Shown here piece after piece: positions 46,990 to 58,901 of a stretch of DNA of 64,000 nt. The stretch spans positions 17,834,854 to 17,898,853 of the forward strand of contig NC_045147.1 in the NCBI RefSeq assembly GCF_008831285.2. The letters run 5' to 3'. A program made the translations under genes and the position numbers. This stretch comes from Nymphaea colorata (Eukaryota > Streptophyta > Magnoliopsida > Nymphaeales > Nymphaeaceae). The first letter of the stretch is position 1; each line of letters begins with the position of its first letter. The notes under the pieces were generated by a model. It saw nothing but the letters and a program-made list of their open reading frames with translations. It did no database searches and was not told where the DNA came from.

Positions 46990-48929
46990 GCGTCGTTTCA
47001 AATAGCAGAGCAACTCTGGAAAACCCCAAATGAATCGCGATTTTCACCAAAGCATGACTCAAGATATCATAACGTGTTGCCATACTTGATTTCTGGTTGT
47101 AGTTACCATCTGCACTGTACTGAAAAAGATGCATGCTCCGAGATTTAGCTCCTTTTGTCCACCTTTTCAAGATACATTGCTCAGGAATCCGTTTAATCTT
47201 CATGTGGTCAAGAACTTTTAGGGTGTGACAACATAAAATTCGCAAATTCAAAGTTTTTGCAACTACAAGAAACTAATTGTTCTGTAGCTTCTAGCACCAC
47301 AAAATATTCTTTAACGCTTTCAACCGCAGTGACCTTATATTTGAATGAATTTCCATCTTCTCCAAGATAATCAACATCACAGTCTGCAACTGCCAATGCT
47401 TCTTCTCTGAGTTTTTCAAAAACATTTGGACTGTATGCCTTTGCATCTTCTTTTAGCAGAGAATTGCATAACAAAATTGGGGTAGATTGATTGGAGCCAT
47501 ACAATCCAGTTGAAGTTCAGCTTCTCTCCTATCTTCTAGCACTCTCAAAATACTCCAAAAAGGATGAAAGGTCCATGTCTGAGGTCAAATCGCCTTTTAA
47601 AACCCGGTTTATATCTTCATTTCTCCGAAATCATATCTGCAGAAAACTTATCCCGACCATAAGCTAAGGCCCATTTTTCCTCGTCTCTGAACAACTTCTC
47701 TAACCATTCATTACCCACAAGATCATGCTTTCCTAACATATGATTCCATGCTGAAAGAAAGCTATCTTCATCATCACAATCAAGTAGACACCTGTGAAAA
47801 TCTCTTTCAATGCCCTTTTTGTTGAACAAATGGCTTAAGTGTTCAGATGCATTTTGTTGAATATAACATATGCATAGCCGGTGATGTGTATCTCCCCATA
47901 TATTAGCTATTGCAGTTTCCATTGCTTCCGATCGATCAGTAAGAATTACTTTCGGCCTTTTTCCTTTCATGGCCTTTTCCAAGCTCTGAAAATAACCAGT
48001 CAAATGCCCCTGTTGTTTGATTGTATAGTAATGCAGCACCAAAAACGATACTTGTTTTGTGATGGTTAAGCGTCAGTAAACAGTTCAAATGGCCTCCTCG
48101 AATCATTTATTTGATAGGTTGTCTCCAAACATACAACATCTCCAAAAACCTCATTGTCTAACCTTGACCTTCCATCTGCCCAAAAAATATTTGTTACAAA
48201 GCCTTCTGAATCTAATTGTATGGAGCTGAAGAAAAAAAGGGTCATTTGCTGATTTACTTTCTAGATATTGCATCACAGCTCCTGCATCTCTAGTGGTTGG
48301 TGAACTTGTACATCTTGTTCTTAGGCAGTTTTTGCAATCTAATGGCAAAAGTGACAAAGCTTTCACAACCTCCGGCTTCTTCTCCTAAAAATGTATGTCC
48401 AGCTTTGGTTCTGATGCCTGCCTGCTTTGTCAAATCAGCAATTTCTGCATCAGCATTTCTCGTTTTCCTATGTGACCTTAATGTGCGAGCTTTAGAAGGA
48501 GTGGCTAGTTCATGATTGTGATGTGGCTCAAAATGAGCCACATATAATTTGCCATTCAGTGCTCGTTTCAAAATTGTTCTCGGGTTGCAGCCAAATCTCA
48601 TAGTCAACCTCTTCTTAGTTCAACTTCAACTTCCTCCTTATGTGAGCTAGGAAAACTTTCTTTAGAGCACACAAGGGACTTGCGCATTAACAAACCATGC
48701 TTATTGGTTCTCGAGTTCTGAACTCGAACACCAAATCCTTGTCTAAGAGAGCATATGAATTATAAAACTCTTCTGCCTTGCCATCATCATCAAACTCCAT
48801 ATCAATACTTGGCACATAAGTAGGAGAGTTCAATTTAGTAATGTCAGCCACAGAGTTTTGCTGTTTGCTACTTTCATTAGCATCATCATCTATCATTCTA
48901 ACATCAACTTCATTTGACCGATCAACCAT
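46990..48929 (-). pseudogene. FAR1/FRS-type (MULE transposase-derived) relic
   Basis: Reading the minus strand downward, the fragments are in the usual FRS order. An acidic N-terminus and FAR1 zinc-finger region come first (FDDDGKAEEFYNSYA, GFGVRVQNSRTNKHG, then HFEPHHNHELATPSKA). A linker follows (GAVMQYLESKSANDPFF, about 48290-48230). The MULE transposase part includes KVILTDRSEAMETAI, HHRLCICYIQQNA and DLVGNEWLEKLFRDEEKWA (about 48042-47617). Last come EYFVVLEATEQLVSCSCKNF and LRILCCHTLKVL (a SWIM Cys/His finger, 47504-47200) and IKRIPEQCILKRWTKGAK. Pieces fall in different frames with at least four shifts or stops, one inside the SWIM motif. FRS proteins are domesticated MULE transposases acting as transcription factors; this could be a dead FRS gene or a dead MULE. 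No terminal inverted repeats were found. Borders are approximate. Confidence 0.85.
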
Positions 48930-49945
48930 TACCTAGAGATAGGAAAATAAAAGAGAACGTGATATGTTACAAAAGGGAGTTCATGCAATACAAAGGAAAA
49001 AGAAAAATCAAAACCATGATTCCTAAAAGTAATTAACAAATCAGAGAAATCTTTTTTATTGTACAAGTTGGGTACTGGACCGCGCAAGTGGATACCGATC
49101 CAAGCATAGGATCCCGATTCTATCTATTGTCGTCTAGCGTTATGACTCCACGAATATCTCCTTATCTAAAGCGTCGTCTCGTCCGTTGATTTAGCTGTTT
49201 ACTTCATCTGGAAATAATTTATTGGCTCATTACTCGGAGAGCATCTAACTTTCAAATTTGAGGAGTTCCGGAAAGCTGTGAAGGTGATGGCAGGAGGTGG
49301 GAATCTCAACAACATACAGCCATTGGTGGGCGTACTTAAAATAACAAGTTACGTCAGCAATTTCAGTAAAATAAAACTCTATGGCAAAGTACCCCGGCCC
49401 CAAGACTTTCTCCACTTGTGTCCAATAACAACATGAGAGAGTAAAATAGAACCCTCGCCTTCTCACTTTCTCAATTCCCAGCTTTTCTAGTGAAAGTACA
49501 TTTGGATGAGAGTGCACACAACTATTGAGGCAATTACGGGCAATCACATGATCTACTGTTTGATAGTCTCCAATCTTAAGTTCATGGTTAATGTGAAGCC
49601 CATTCTACATGAGGTCCACACTCACACCAAACAGAGGATCATAAGAGAACGGACGTCAGATCCATGTATATATATGTGTATATATATATCCAGTTATTAT
49701 AGATTGGAGTGTTTGGCAAAGAAACACATGTAAGTATTCCACAAATCTATTATTGAAATTGAGGCAAATTCATATATAACACTAAACATTGTACTTTTGT
49801 TGCCAAATGACCCCTAAAGCTATTATATGGTTCATAATTATGTCAGAAATTTGGAAATGTAGTCAACCTTTGACATATTTAGAAAAAAGCTGCTTAGCAT
49901 TTGAAAAATCACAAGTTAACCACCTAAGGTTTTAAAATAGTTCAC

Positions 49946-50274
49946 AATAAACATGGGCATCCGGCCGGGTACCCAACGGGCACCCCGTACTCAGCCGGAG
50001 TCAGCCTTATGGGGGTCCAATTCGTCTGATAACAAATAAAAATTTATTTTTATTTTATTCAATATATATATATTTTTATTATTATTATTAAAAATATATT
50101 TTATATTAAAAAACATTTAATTTATGTTTAAAAATTATTTTTTTATTGTCACCGAGTCAGGTCAAGCCGGACCCAGGATCGGGTTTTGAGCATCGAGCGT
50201 GAACCCAAGCTCAGGTTTTGAACATCAAGTCGGTCTAGACCCAACTCTAATCAGGCCGGCCCGATGCCCGGGTC
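49946..50274. mobile_element. Small TIR element with 8-bp flanking repeat (hAT-like)
   Basis: GGGCATCCGGCCGGG near the left end (49955) and GGCCGGCCCGATGCCC at the right end (to 50269) are inverted copies. The core is strongly AT-rich. The 8-bp sequence TAGTTCAC occurs immediately outside both ends (49938-49945 and 50275-50282), the size expected for an hAT target-site duplication. A few extra bases separate the left duplication from the inverted repeat. No coding capacity. Confidence 0.55.
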
Positions 50275-50754
50275 TAGTTCACTTGCTTATTCACATGCAA
50301 ACCATATTTTAAATAGAACAAAAAAACATTTAAGTATAGTTTGAACGACCATTTTATGGAGGAGAAAATACTTTTTAGATACAACGCTTTTTATGGTCTA
50401 CAATTTTTTTCATAGCTTCTTCTTGTTTTTTGCTTTTTTTTAAGTGACAAAAGTTAGGGCTGCGGGGGAGATCCTTTGTGCGAGATATTTGGAGTTACTG
50501 AAAAGTCGACTTCATATTCTTGAAATTTCTGTTTTTTTTTTTTTAAGAAATTGCCTTTCGCTATTAAGGATAAAATAACCCTCTTCATGAGGTATATTTT
50601 AATATCTTCCATTAGTGAAATGCATGTTTCCAATTATTTTATAAATTCAGGTAGACATTTGCAATTTCTCAAATCTTAAAGTAGTAATATATATATATAA
50701 CAGCAAAACCCAGATTCATTAAAGTTAATTATTTTTTTTTTAGCAATTTAACCT

Positions 50755-51121
50755 TAAGAGTCATTTGGCGACAAATATATATTAAATTAGTCGTTCTTTA
50801 CTTTAACAATATTTTTCGAATAATAAAAAATGAACACTCTTATAACATCAAAAATCTAATAATAGGAAAGTCATTTTTTTTTTCAAAAAATGACTTGAAG
50901 TAAGAAATGATTTATATTAATTTTTCTTATTTATTCTTTCATATGGTGCCCTTCATGGACAAGTAATAGCAATACAAATGGTTGTTTGATAGGAAGAACA
51001 CTAAAGGAGTGTGCCTTAAATTTTGAGGCAGGTTCAATTTGTTCACGAAATCTGCCCCCAAATGAAAGAATTTGTTGATTGTTCCATGAACCTATGTTTC
51101 TCATACCAAACGACCCCTGTG
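50755..51121. mobile_element. Candidate MITE with GGGTCRTTTGG-type ends
   Basis: AGAGTCATTTGGCGAC on the left and CATACCAAACGACCCC on the right are imperfect inverted repeats about 365 bp apart, of a type frequent on plant Tourist/Harbinger-like or hAT-like MITEs. No clear target-site duplication. Confidence 0.4.
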
Positions 51122-52996
51122 CAGATTTTTTGCATCGCAGTTTGAAAGTATAGTAGCCGTTCGATATATTCTCCCCAGTAGGTATCATTTTAGTTATGAA
51201 TCTGGACGGATTTGTGTGGAGAGTTCATAGTTTGAATACTTGTAGTTGGTGGGCACAGGAGAAATAAACGTTGTGTGATAGGGATGGTGACAGACCGTCC
51301 ATGGGGATGAGCTCTCACCAACCACGATGTCAAATTTCAATGGCGTCTGGTTTTGGGTCATCTGCTGAAGACGATGGTTGGATCGATCTGTGTTTTCTTC
51401 TGGGTGTGTTTTTCCTTTTGTTTTCTTGGAGGAGATGGCCATGGGGCCGTCCATAAATAACCTGACGCTGCAGTTCGCCTGTAAGTCATCATCTTCCCGC
51501 ACCTGGATTTTTTTACTTCTTCTCAGTCAAGAAGTAGAAAAGTAAGTCAAATCCCGCACAATGTTTCCCGGGATATGCTTCTCCGTGCCAAATAAAACAA
51601 CGATAAGAGGATGAACGCTTTCTCTCATAGCTATATGTACTGCCAAATTCTGCCTTTTTTAAAATCCATATGATGATGACCAAGATAATTTGATTGGTGC
51701 TATATATATCAATGGTTTTTGCTTGATAAGGAACTAAGTTTGTGTTTGATAACCCCAGACCTAAATTTCGAGATCGTATTTGCTGTGTAAATCAGAGGTT
51801 TATGAAACTCTAGGTTTCAGATCTGTGAGAATGCTGAAATCCATGGCTTTAATTCCCAAGATTTTAAAACCTTAGACCTTCGATCCGAGGTTCTAAAATC
51901 TGCCCTGGACCTAAGATCCGAGGCAATCAAAGCCACCTAAGTGCTAAATCACATTCTTCTGATGCATAAAAGGGAAGATTAACCAAATGCATAAGAAAAA
52001 GAAAGAAAGAAAGAAAGAAAAAACCAACAGTTTAGAGTGCATGAAAACCAATGGATTAACAAATATTAATCATGATGGGTGGTCGAGATATAGCCTTTTG
52101 GGTACATGTTTCTGCTGATGTTAACGTGAATCAGGATCTGGATCCAACTCTTGTTATGTAGGAATTTGAAGCAGCAGCCGAATGGTGGCCTGTATGAACT
52201 CTTCGTCTGCGCAACAGGTTCACTAGCGGCGTCTCCAGTTTGCACGTGAAGAAGCAGCGACAACACTGACTGTTGAAAGGAGTCGAAGAAGAAGAAGAGA
52301 AATAGAGGAAGAGAGAACAGAAGCAGTGATGATAGTGTCGTTCCCGGGCTTCCTTTTGTGAGGCTCGCTTTAGGGTAATCACCAAAAATTAACCCTAAAT
52401 TGGTGTATTGCTCGGTTTAAATAGACAGTCTCACAGGATATCCTGAAGCGCAACTTGCGGTTGGGCGCATGAGAGATTAGCAAACGGTTTTCAAGTTGAT
52501 CTCTAACTGCTAGTGGGCCCCCTTGCATTTAAGAGATGAGCAAGGTTTGGTGAATTTGGATCGAGATCTAGATCCAATGTGAACCTGAAAGTAGTGGGAT
52601 TGAACAAACCACGAGAAAATGACGTTTCCAAGCAGCTTTTCTAAGGGCTCGCCTAATTTATTTCCCCTCTTACAGGACGGGGGTCAAGTCCAAAGTCAGA
52701 CAGCCTGTGCTCAAGAGATGACAAAAGTTCGGTTCCAAGTTGCCTTATTGGCCTTCCATTTTCTGGGTTCCCATCTCATGTTTGCAAAAATAATAATGTC
52801 AGAAATAACTTCACTCATATTAGTTTCAGTTTTTTTGTTTGTTGACATGAAAAAAATCCGTGCTCTTTGTCCCTTACCAAGAGACTTAATGTATTGAAGT
52901 TAGTATATTTTGTCCTTAAATGCATGTTTCAACTTTGAATAAAAAGTTGACTCTTACAAGAATCGAACTAATAACCGACTTCACATCAGCTATGAC

Positions 52997-52997
<1 letters not shown>

Positions 52998-53034
<37 letters not shown>
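52998..53034. repeat. (TA)n microsatellite
   Basis: About 18 TA units in the gene-poor interval. Shorter TA runs recur near 49670, 53143 and 53800. Confidence 0.95.
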
Positions 53035-53037
<3 letters not shown>

Positions 53038-56000
53038 ACGTTTGAGTCAAAGTTAGGCCACAAACCTCTCGCTCATGGATCCTTCACCTACTCTTTCCAC
53101 CCAACAAATTTAATCATAACCCATAGTCTAATCATAAATATATATATATATATATTGTTTCCTTAGAAGAGGTGGGGAGGATGAAGCGCGGTCGCCATCG
53201 CACCGTTGGCCACCAACTCTGACCTACGGCCGAGGGAAGGATCACAAGGCTTTGTTTACCAACCGTATAGGCAACTGCCACGTGTCAGTTAGAGATATAG
53301 ATCTGGTCAAACAAATCCCTAGCTAAACCCAAACCGGCGGGTTCAAGTAGGGCTGGACATCAAGGTGACCCGTGCCACCGGTCCCGGGCTTAGGCCTGAC
53401 CAGTGATTTGAGCCAGCCTGGTCCAACCCGATTTTAATAAAAAAAATTGAAATATATAAATTTAACGTATAAAAAAGCATATGAAAAATAATCTTGTATA
53501 GATATTGTCCAATCCCAGTAGAGCTGGACTTGAGAAGTTGTGGAACCGAAGAGAAGCCATTTTTATAGCCCAAACATCGCCGCCAAGTTCCCAACCTGGG
53601 CCGGCTATCGAAAAGCTCGCCGGATTCCCAGCTCGACGCCCACCATCAGATTCAAAACATACGAAAAGAAGAAAGACTTCAGCCATCATCCTTTATGGGA
53701 AAAAGAGTCCCGCAAACACGTGATTTTCCAGTTGGCAGTTTCAATTAATCGCTTTGCAAGTTGCACTGGACACAAAAAGTCCCATGCGTAGGGCACCTCT
53801 TATATATATATATATATGAGGTGTCCTAGTTGGAATGCACGTACATACTTACCCACTTTATAGGGAGGGGCAGGGCAGTATCCGTTTTGTCATCTACCTT
53901 CTAGAGGGAGAAAAAAGAGGTTTATATTCGTTAATAATCACAAGCATATTATGGTTAGAACCATATGGGAGCGCGTCTACTTGGATTCCCACTAGCAACA
54001 GAATCATTCCCCACTGTATAATATGGTGGTAGATGGAAGATTCATGTACCTTTTATGCTCAATCATTAATGTCCATCGACGTCACATTTCGGATCTGGTC
54101 CTGGACAATACGTGCTGACCCAGATCCCAATACGCACCGACGGTTTGCTTTCCCTTTAAATTATCATTAGCAGAGCGAGCTGGAGTTCATTATCGACCGA
54201 CTGGAGGAACGCTTGCTGTCTTCTTCCTTCTTGCGTGATTGAAAAGTAAAAAAAAATTCACGACTTCTTGTCCCACCTTCAAACGAGACCGGTGTCACCA
54301 GAATTCTCTTCAATTAAAGAGGTGCACAATCAAACGCGTAAAATAATCCGCATTGGCTTGATGTTCACTTAGGTTTCCTTTTCCCTTTAGAAAAGGAAGC
54401 CATTTAAGAAGCAAGCAGAAGCAGATCTGCAATTATATGTGGGGGAGGTTGTACGTATGACTTTTGCCAATATATATAAAACTAACATTCTGGTACTTCG
54501 ATTTAAATGCCTATCTCGTGGGCTGACTCAAAATCGAAAGTCCGGTTATGGGTACGAACAAACTCTCAGCCAAATCCAGATTTGAATACACCAGCTGTCG
54601 GTGATGTACAAATACAATTGGTAGACGTGGTTATTGGATTGGTTGCAATGTGAGCAACATGACACCAGATTAGGACCATTGATCGGACAGATCCTAACCC
54701 ATGTCCTAGCAGGTTCGGTTTCAATCTCTTATTAAAAAAACATGACTTAACAATCTTGTTATAAATCACGCAAGATCCCTCTCAGTCTTCAATATAAAAC
54801 GTAGATTCACCGACGGATGCGTAGAAAAAAGACCGTAGGTGAAAGTCCATTATTACAGAACCCTCATTATAATTGAGGACATATAAGAGAGCTCCAGAGA
54901 CGTGCTTGCTGTAAAGGGAATAAAATACCCTCACGGTCTCACCATGTGTTGAATTGCCTAAATAAAGCCCTTAAATATACTTTCCAGATCCAAAATCAAC
55001 TCCAAGCCTGATTATCTATCATTCGTTTACTAAATGAATGTAATACCCCGATGGTATCTAATTCAAATCCGATCCATTTATGTTCCCATCATCCAATTGA
55101 CACCCTCTTGGTTGTCGATGACGTTGTAAGTTTTCCAGATCCAGTTTGATGATTTTGTCAATTTCTAGTGTACCAGGATCCGATTCGAATCCAACATCTA
55201 ATGAATCTTTCTGCACCAGATCCGACTCGTTTGTGACGTTAGGTGTCGGTGCCCTAATCTTTTATGCAGCACTACGCAACCTATTGTTAATTGTGAAAGG
55301 AATTGGTAGCAATTGGTCAGCACTAATATATTTGGTGACAGTTGGAGTCCATGAGTTCTGAAACTGCTTTCTACAGATCTGGGAAAAACTTTTCTTGTCT
55401 AATTATATCTTATTCATGAAGGCCGGCCCACTGCTTCGTTCCCCCACCTAATAAAACCAGAACTCCTCGTCCATAGATATGTCCAAAAAAACCTGCTTCT
55501 CTTTTTCAAAATTCAAAATTATGTTGTGCAATTCACTTCTAACTTTATAATGATATTTCAAATGTCATGCTCATCACATAAGATAATACTCTTAGGGTTC
55601 AGGGTTGCTTTGAGATTTGGGTGATCTACGCTTCTATAGTACACCGTTTAACTTATCGTATCAAACTGAGGGCACATCGTTAGCGCAATCCTCAAATAGA
55701 CAAACTATGTTTTACCTCTCAAGACATATTTCTAAATGCATTTGTTTTTCTGCTTCTATTTCATGCACCCCTTTCTATATCCTCCAATTATATCTTTCAT
55801 GCATCTCACCAATTTGGCTCATTAATGTTTCAAGCGAAATGGTAATCTACATAAAAAAAAAAAAAGACACTTGGGTGGTTGACAATGTTTATAGTTACTG
55901 TATTTGAGATACATAGTGGTAACATGCAAAATTTTTGAAAAAAAAAAAAATTAAGGGGTTTGGTAGACTCATGCCAAACAATGATGCCGACGAAGAGCGA

Positions 56001-58510
56001 GGCCGCTGTGTACCATTTTTTAAGCTCACCTAAATAACGTCGCCCTCATCTTTCTTAGGTGCAAAGTTTATGAAACTTAGTAATAAGGGTCAACGGGAAA
56101 TATACTTTTTCGCCTCCAACATCACTTTTGAAGAAATGTGTGTGTGTGCGTGCGAGCGCGCGTGAGTCATTGCGCCTAGGCTATGGCCCGCCCCGAACTA
56201 GCTGGAAAAAAAATTACATTAGAAAAATAAAAAAATTTAGTTATTCAATGATTTTTTTTTTAGTTAGGTTCAGTTTGGCCCTACTTAAATTTGAAGTTGG
56301 ATTATTTGGCCCGTCCTTAAACGAAATCCTGGAGCCTCTGGCCCCCTTAACAATTAATCATCAACAATCGATCGCAGGAAATGTTGATGTCATTAAAAAA
56401 TGTGATGAGTTTTGCTTCATACCTCAAGTTCAAAATTATGTCGGTGCTTAGTATGTATTCAATCTACAGGCTCACCGCCGACAACAAGGAATGAACTAGC
56501 TCTCTGGCCATTGTTTAAAAGACTCGACCTGAATCGACCCAACTCATTCCTGACATAGCCTGACTCGACCATGACCCACCCGATTTAAGCCATTTTGAAA
56601 CTCAAGAGAGTCGACGAGTCAACTACCAACCTAGTGACCCAGTCATCTGGGTATCAGAGTCCAAGTCACAGGTTTGTATTGGTCAATTCTAATATAGACC
56701 AGTAGCAAAACGATTCGATTCACTGTTTGATTCAAGAAGGCTAGATGCTAACTATTATCTATTTTCTAAAATAATTTGAAGAATAAAGTTATATTTGATT
56801 ATTTAATAATTCAAGAATAATTCTATATTTGATTATTTTATACGTTTAAAAACAAAATTCAGGTCGTATTCGTGATAGCCAAACAAAATTCAAATGTGAT
56901 GACTACATGGTGAGACTTCCAAAGAATGGGAATGGGGTTGGTGGGTTGCAGGTCCAGGCCGGCATAACCCGGAGTGGACCCGGGTCGCCGTCCACCACCA
57001 ACCAAACCAGACTGGATCCGGCTGCACGTGGAACCGTTGGACGGTCCAGATCGTATCGCGAAGACGGTCCCTAGATGTACGCAGGCTCAGATTTTGGTCA
57101 CATCCAGTCTTTATCAAATTTCTGGTAATTAAATCCTACCGTAATTGAGACTCGAACTCAAAAAATCCATTTTTTAACCATATTCGGATCTAACTAGCAC
57201 AAAATCTGGCATTTGTATCCAATCCGGTAGGACTTTTGTCATGTCTCCTTCTAATATCTAATTTATATTTGGGTTCAGTTATAAAAAAAGCATAACCTAA
57301 GCTAGATTTGCTTTGTAATTTGATCTGAATTTCTTTACTAAGTCCAACTAAACAGATCCAAAATCAGATCCATAACGAGGCACCCTCTCTACTAATAACT
57401 AATAAGCCAATTTCCTATATCTAATCTAATATGAGTTGAAGATTCAATTACCTTTCATGCAAAAATCATCACCCCTGTTCTGATCAACATGATTGGATAT
57501 CTTGACCAAGATCTCAACATGTACCACCATGATTTTTATTTTCAAATCATGTTGATGAAAGTTATATTTCCTCGTTGAATAACACATAAGAGATTGTTGC
57601 ATTTATTGATTAAAATTTTGAACTTCTCCATGAGTGTGTTCTCCTGTCACCTTGTGTTTTGGCGCAGATAGATCTTCGAGTTCGAGCAAGAGTTTAAAGT
57701 AATCCACACTGACTTAATGTTTGAGAGATGATGACTTAGGGTCGTCGTCAGAGCAAAATTTTTTTTTTTTGTTTTTAAAAAATGGGGGACCAATTAAAGA
57801 ATCACATGTATTCTGCATTTATATTACGAGGCGGCTGTTGCATTTATGAGTTAATCGCGAGCACAAAGTAATTTTTTTTCTCCGTATTTAACAAGTATTT
57901 TATGAATCTACTCTAAATTTAAAGAAGATTCATGAAATTAATGCCAAACCACTCATACAATTTTGTTTTAGAACAACTTATAGCTTAACGTTGATATTTT
58001 AAATGTCACAACTTATGAACTTCCATTTAATGCATCGCTTTTGAATCTACTCTTCACCCGTTTTGGGTCATAAATGTTTTTCAAGGAAAGTGTTAGTCTA
58101 TACAATAAAACATAAGGTACTTAGGTAAATGACAATGTTACTATAAGTTGGTAGATATTATTGACACTTAACAGGATAACATAATAGTAACATTAGGTTT
58201 ATAACAGTAAGTTAGGTGTTATCTAGACTTGCCAAAGATTATGCAATTCAATAATGAAGGTCAATGGAAAACATCCGTTTCTGCCTCCAACATTACATTT
58301 GAAGAAGATTAGACACGATCACGTTCCAAATATATTTTTAGACGGTTCATTTATTCCTCTCTTTCTATCTCTTGAAGTTGTTGGTCCGGCCAGTTAAATC
58401 CGATGCATGTGGTAAGGTACTATTGATGCCTACAAACAAGCGATAGCGACCCAACACTTTATCCCGAACTGTTTTGATCTGATCTGATCCGACCCGTAGG
58501 TGTCGGCAGC

Positions 58511-58532
58511 GGGGCGGGGCGGGGCGGGGCGG
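58511..58532 (+). repeat. (GGGGC)4 tract upstream of SAM synthetase
   Basis: Four tandem GGGGC units followed by GG, about 240 bp upstream of the TATA box. Four G4 runs separated by single C bases satisfy the usual rule for a potential G-quadruplex. They also resemble GC boxes, though GC-box function in plants is uncertain. Confidence 0.8.
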
Positions 58533-58770
58533 AGCCGATTGTGGGAGACCCGAAAGGCGGGGAGTATGGTGTTGGTGGGGCAGGGGCGCCGCCACCGTGC
58601 ACAGCCGGGTGCCGAGTAGACGCGTCGTCGCTGCCCACCACCGTCCGGAGCACATCTGGCCGCGAAATCCGACGATCCAGATCGCATCTCTGACGCGGAA
58701 TCTCGGCCGTCCGATCCGGTGGCTGCTACTGTGGGCAGCTGGGAGCTGCGTCGCCCGACTCGTGGTTGTC

Positions 58771-58777
58771 TATAAAT
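58771..58777 (+). promoter_or_regulatory. TATA box of the SAM synthetase gene
   Basis: TATAAAT followed by a pyrimidine/purine-mixed leader. Transcription is expected to start about 30 bp downstream, near 58800-58810. The leader exon then extends to the donor at 58901/58902. Confidence 0.7.
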
Positions 58778-58901
58778 TGCCTCCACGAGGCAAGCGGGGA
58801 GTCTCGCCCAAGAGCGTCGGTAGAGAGAAAAAGGGGCCTCCTATACTCTCGAGCAGATCTATTCTCTGCCCTCCGCTCTTTGTTGCAACTCTCGATCTAA
58901 G

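Larger units (their letters stand above)
48950..58450. other. 9.5-kb gene-poor interval
   Basis: No convincing gene on either strand: open frames are short, lack family resemblance and overlap AT microsatellites. It contains two candidate TIR elements (listed), TA microsatellites, and recurring ATCCRAATCCGAT-like words near 54.9-55.2 and 57.1-57.4 kb like those at 24.7-26.1 kb. A GGGCTGGACATC...GGTCCCGGGC patch near 53350-53430 resembles one end of the element at 49.95 kb. Confidence 0.5.

Noticed and set aside
49703-49818. Small MITE with GTGTTTGGCAAA / TTGCCAAATGACCCC ends
   Set aside because: The inverted match is short, the spacing is only about 115 bp and no target duplication is visible.
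51194-52385. Minus-strand frames near 51.2-51.5 and 52.1-52.4 kb as a gene
   Set aside because: Short, unrelated to each other, no matching splice sites and no family resemblance.
48950-58450. LTR retroelement or virus-derived element in the gene-poor interval
   Set aside because: No terminal long repeats, primer-binding site or polymerase/capsid-like frames were recognised by eye; only small TIR elements and AT repeats.
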